A DNA stretch of 8,363 bases. It comes from Euryarchaeota archaeon UBA33. GTDB lineage: Archaea > Thermoplasmatota > E2 > DHVEG-1. The notes beneath the pieces were generated by a model. That model was not told the DNA's origin. It was given only the letters and a program-made list of their open reading frames with translations, and made no database searches. The stretch covers positions 1-8,363 of the forward strand of contig DAYE01000096.1 of the NCBI GenBank assembly GCA_002506745.1, written 5' to 3'. Both the position numbers and the translations under genes were made by a program. Position 1 is the stretch's first letter; every line of letters starts with the position of its first letter. This document shows positions 6,144 through 8,363 of the stretch, piece after piece.

Positions 6144-8363
6144 TTACTGTGTTTCTGTTACCTCCTTAATCATGGGGAGTATCTGTTTGTCCTTAAACCC
6201 CCGCTGCTGGATTGCACTGCTTGGGCAGGCGCTGACACAGGTTCCACATCCCTGACATAACCCCTCGTTGACCTTCGCATGAATCACGGTTTTTTCTTGC
6301 CTTGTTTCTTCAACACGCTCAATCGCATTATACGGACATACTGATATACAAATACTACACCCGCTGCAGAGATCATCATCGACAAAGGCGACATTTGGCT
6401 CAGCCTTCAGCGTCGGTTTGCACAGGATCGTTGCAGCACGTGCAGCAGCAGCCTGAGCCTGATATATCGACTCGTTGATGAATTTTGGTACATGGCAGTT
6501 CCCTGCGACATAGACTCCTCGCGTTGAAAAATCAACAGGTCGGAGCTTCACATGTGCTTCAAGGAAGAAGCCATCGTCGTTCACCGGGACTTTCAGCAAC
6601 TTACCGATGGCTGGGTTATCAGGATTCGGTTGTAGCCCAGTCGATAGGATCAGATGGTCAGCTGGTATTTTTAGCAGTTCCCCTATCATCGGCTCATGGA
6701 CCTTCACGATTAGTCCATTCTTTGTCTCCACCTCTGGTTTTTTCTCAGGGTCATACTGTAGGAACATCACGCCTTTTTCCCGAGCGTCTTTATAGAACTT
6801 TTCTTTAAACCCGTAGGTCATCAAATCACGATATAAGATGAATACCTCCGCCCGTGAGTTCAGCTCTTTGATTTTTAACGCGTTTTTTATCGCTTGCATA
6901 CAACAAATCCTGCTGCAGTACGGTCGTTTCTCATCACGGGACTCTACGCACTGGATCATCACGAACGTCTCACCGTCTTGGATATCTTCTTTTTTAAGGA
7001 CACTAAGGTCTTTTTCCAGCTCCGATTGGGTCAACACTCTGGGATCCTTGCCGTAGTGATAGTTGTGCGGTTTGTATTCTTCAGCACCAACCGTGACAAT
7101 GATTACACCATGAGAAAACGAATTGACCTCAGATGGGGTTTGTATCTGAGATTCGTAGCTTCCGACATATCCTTTTAACGATTTAACCTGTGAGCCGGTA
7201 TACACTTTAATGAATGGATGTTTCGAGACCTTCTCGGTCATTTGTTTGATCAATCGTGGGGTATCAATCCCGTCCACAGTATAGTACACCTTATGTAAGT
7301 ATCCACCGAGTTTTGATTCTTTTTCCACCAAGACCGTCTCATATCCCTGATTCGCAAGAGATAACGCTGCAGTCATCCCAGCAATACCACCACCGATAAC
7401 AAGTGCTTTTTGAAGCACTGGGATCTCAGCTTCCTGGATCGGTTGTAAAAACCTGGTTTTTGCAACAGTCATTGCAATGAGCTGCTTTGCCTTCTCTGTT
7501 GCTTTCTTTGGTTCATCCATATGGACCCAGGAGCATTGCTCCCGGATGTTGGTCATCTCAAGCAGATACGGATTGAGACCCGCATCGCGAAGGCTTTTCT
7601 GGAAGAGCGGTTCATGTGTCCGAGGGGTACACGCTGCGACCAGGATGCGATTGAGATCATATTTCTTGATCGCATCTACGATTTTCTTCTGCGTATCCTC
7701 AGAGCAGGTGTACACGTTCGTCTCAACAAACGTGACGTCCGCCAGTGATCTAACATATTTAGCGACCGCGGGGACGTCCACATAGCCACCGATGTTAATC
7801 CCACAATGACAGAGGAACACCCCGATCCGAGGCTTCTCCGCTGAGACATCCTTCTCTACGGGAGACTTTTTTTCCTTGACGAGCGTCCCCCGTGAATCCT
7901 TTAGCAGTGCAGCAACGTTCGCAGCAGCAGCTGATGCCTGCATCACTGACTCAGGGATCGCCTGAGGCTCCAGGAAAGAGCCTGCGACGAAAACTCCTGG
8001 TTTGATCACCACAGGATCATCGGCACTGGTTCGTACATATTTGAATTCATTTGCATCGAACCCAAGAATGTCCATCAACTCGTTCCGTCGTTCCCCAGCG
8101 CCGCACAACCCAACCGAAAGGACCACAAGATTATAGGTTTCTTCTTTGAAGTCTCCTTTATCATCCTCGTATTTAATGATCAGATCCTTCGTTTTCGGAT
8201 CTTCAGTGATCTCAGAGATCCGCGACCGAACATACCGAAGACCATGCTCTTTCTTCGCTCGATTGATGTATTTATCAAAATCCTTGCCGTACGAACGGAC
8301 ATCGATGTAGAACACGCACTCCAGATCCTTCCCGAGATGTTCTTTAGCGATGATCGCTTCTTT
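6144..8363 (-). CDS. hdrA: HdrA-type flavin/iron-sulfur oxidoreductase, tandem-module form (5' end outside window)
   Basis: 739 codons are visible and the frame is open at the right edge. The GTG at 8313-8315 is an internal valine. HdrA proteins carry FAD and [4Fe-4S] clusters and move electrons between ferredoxin, hydrogenase or formate dehydrogenase units and HdrBC-type disulfide reductases. Visible residues 1 to about 158 match the end of one HdrA flavin domain ('FYIDVRSYGKDF', 'PESVMQASAAAA'). A lysine-rich linker (about 160-175) leads to a second full module. This begins with the N-terminal HdrA domain 'RIGVFLCHCGINIGG' (C185, C187) with 'ACTPRTHEP' and 'NIREQCSW', then the FAD site 'GGGIAG' (324-329), 'PYCSRICC', and two C-terminal ferredoxin motifs (C666/669/672/676 and C703/706/709/713). 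The second module lacks the internal ferredoxin insertion and CSICILTPKM-type stretch of classical HdrA. No hdrB or hdrC is in the window, so partner and direction of electron flow are unknown. Confidence 0.9.
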   Translation of the reverse strand, partial: KEAIIAKEHLGKDLECVFYIDVRSYGKDFDKYINRAKKEHGLRYVRSRISEITEDPKTKDLIIKYEDDKGDFKEETYNLVVLSVGLCGAGERRNELMDILGFDANEFKYVRTSADDPVVIKPGVFVAGSFLEPQAIPESVMQASAAAANVAALLKDSRGTLVKEKKSPVEKDVSAEKPRIGVFLCHCGINIGGYVDVPAVAKYVRSLADVTFVETNVYTCSEDTQKKIVDAIKKYDLNRILVAACTPRTHEPLFQKSLRDAGLNPYLLEMTNIREQCSWVHMDEPKKATEKAKQLIAMTVAKTRFLQPIQEAEIPVLQKALVIGGGIAGMTAALSLANQGYETVLVEKESKLGGYLHKVYYTVDGIDTPRLIKQMTEKVSKHPFIKVYTGSQVKSLKGYVGSYESQIQTPSEVNSFSHGVIIVTVGAEEYKPHNYHYGKDPRVLTQSELEKDLSVLKKEDIQDGETFVMIQCVESRDEKRPYCSRICCMQAIKNALKIKELNSRAEVFILYRDLMTYGFKEKFYKDAREKGVMFLQYDPEKKPEVETKNGLIVKVHEPMIGELLKIPADHLILSTGLQPNPDNPAIGKLLKVPVNDDGFFLEAHVKLRPVDFSTRGVYVAGNCHVPKFINESIYQAQAAAARAATILCKPTLKAEPNVAFVDDDLCSGCSICISVCPYNAIERVEETRQEKTVIHAKVNEGLCQGCGTCVSACPSSAIQQRGFKDKQILPMIKEVTETQ

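Noticed and set aside
8198..8224. Inverted repeat (CGGATCT ... AGATCCG) as an operator or hairpin
   Set aside because: It lies inside HdrA coding sequence far from any gene start, with short arms, and is consistent with chance.
8313..8315. GTG as the true start of the HdrA gene
   Set aside because: The frame stays open to the window edge and the upstream codons encode HdrA-like sequence ('EAIIAKEHLG') continuous with the domain, so the GTG is an internal valine.

Overview
The window looks like chromosomal DNA of a euryarchaeon. The support is an archaeal exosome gene cluster (rrp4, rrp41, rrp42) followed by the archaeal/eukaryotic-type ribosomal protein eL43, RNA polymerase subunit P and the KEOPS subunit Pcc1. 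TATA-like boxes sit about 25-45 nt upstream of some starts, and a heterodisulfide-reductase-type flavoprotein is present. The secreted beta-helix protein, with its 'YTTIQQAIDAA' start and 'HNYWGR ... INIDMIP' end, resembles proteins I associate with Thermoplasmata-related uncultured archaea. That lineage guess is recall-based and weak. I see no insertion sequences, tRNA or rRNA genes, CRISPR or phage genes.

Layout. Positions 3-2432 (+) hold a compact six-gene operon: the 3' end of rrp4, then rrp41, rrp42, rpl37ae (eL43), rpoP and pcc1. Almost every junction overlaps by 1-4 nt (TAATG, ATGA, GTGA, ATGA), so translational coupling is likely. The products join RNA 3'-end processing and decay (exosome), ribosome structure, transcription and tRNA t6A modification. 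rpoP is only 46 codons with a GTG start and is easily missed.

The operon meets purA (3694-2429, -) head-on, and the two stop codons share one TTAA. Everything from 2429 to the right edge is on the minus strand. Reading in that direction: the 3' part of a large HdrA-type flavin/iron-sulfur protein (8363-6144, open at the window edge), a small OsmC-family protein (6105-5716), a 614-residue secreted right-handed beta-helix protein of the NosD/CASH type (5657-3813), and purA. purA and the beta-helix gene each have a plausible TATA box and Shine-Dalgarno sequence, so they are probably separate transcription units. osmC is 38 nt behind hdrA and could be cotranscribed.

All intergenic gaps are short (largest about 118 nt, 3695-3812), so no stretch over 300 bases lacks a gene. 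The most notable items are the HdrA protein, whose visible part spans the end of one HdrA module and a complete second one lacking the usual internal ferredoxin insertion; the cysteine-rich beta-helix; the shared TTAA stop; a Gly-to-Ser change in the aspartate-binding loop of PurA; and a poly-T run just inside pcc1. I do not see evidence for an entirely new system here.
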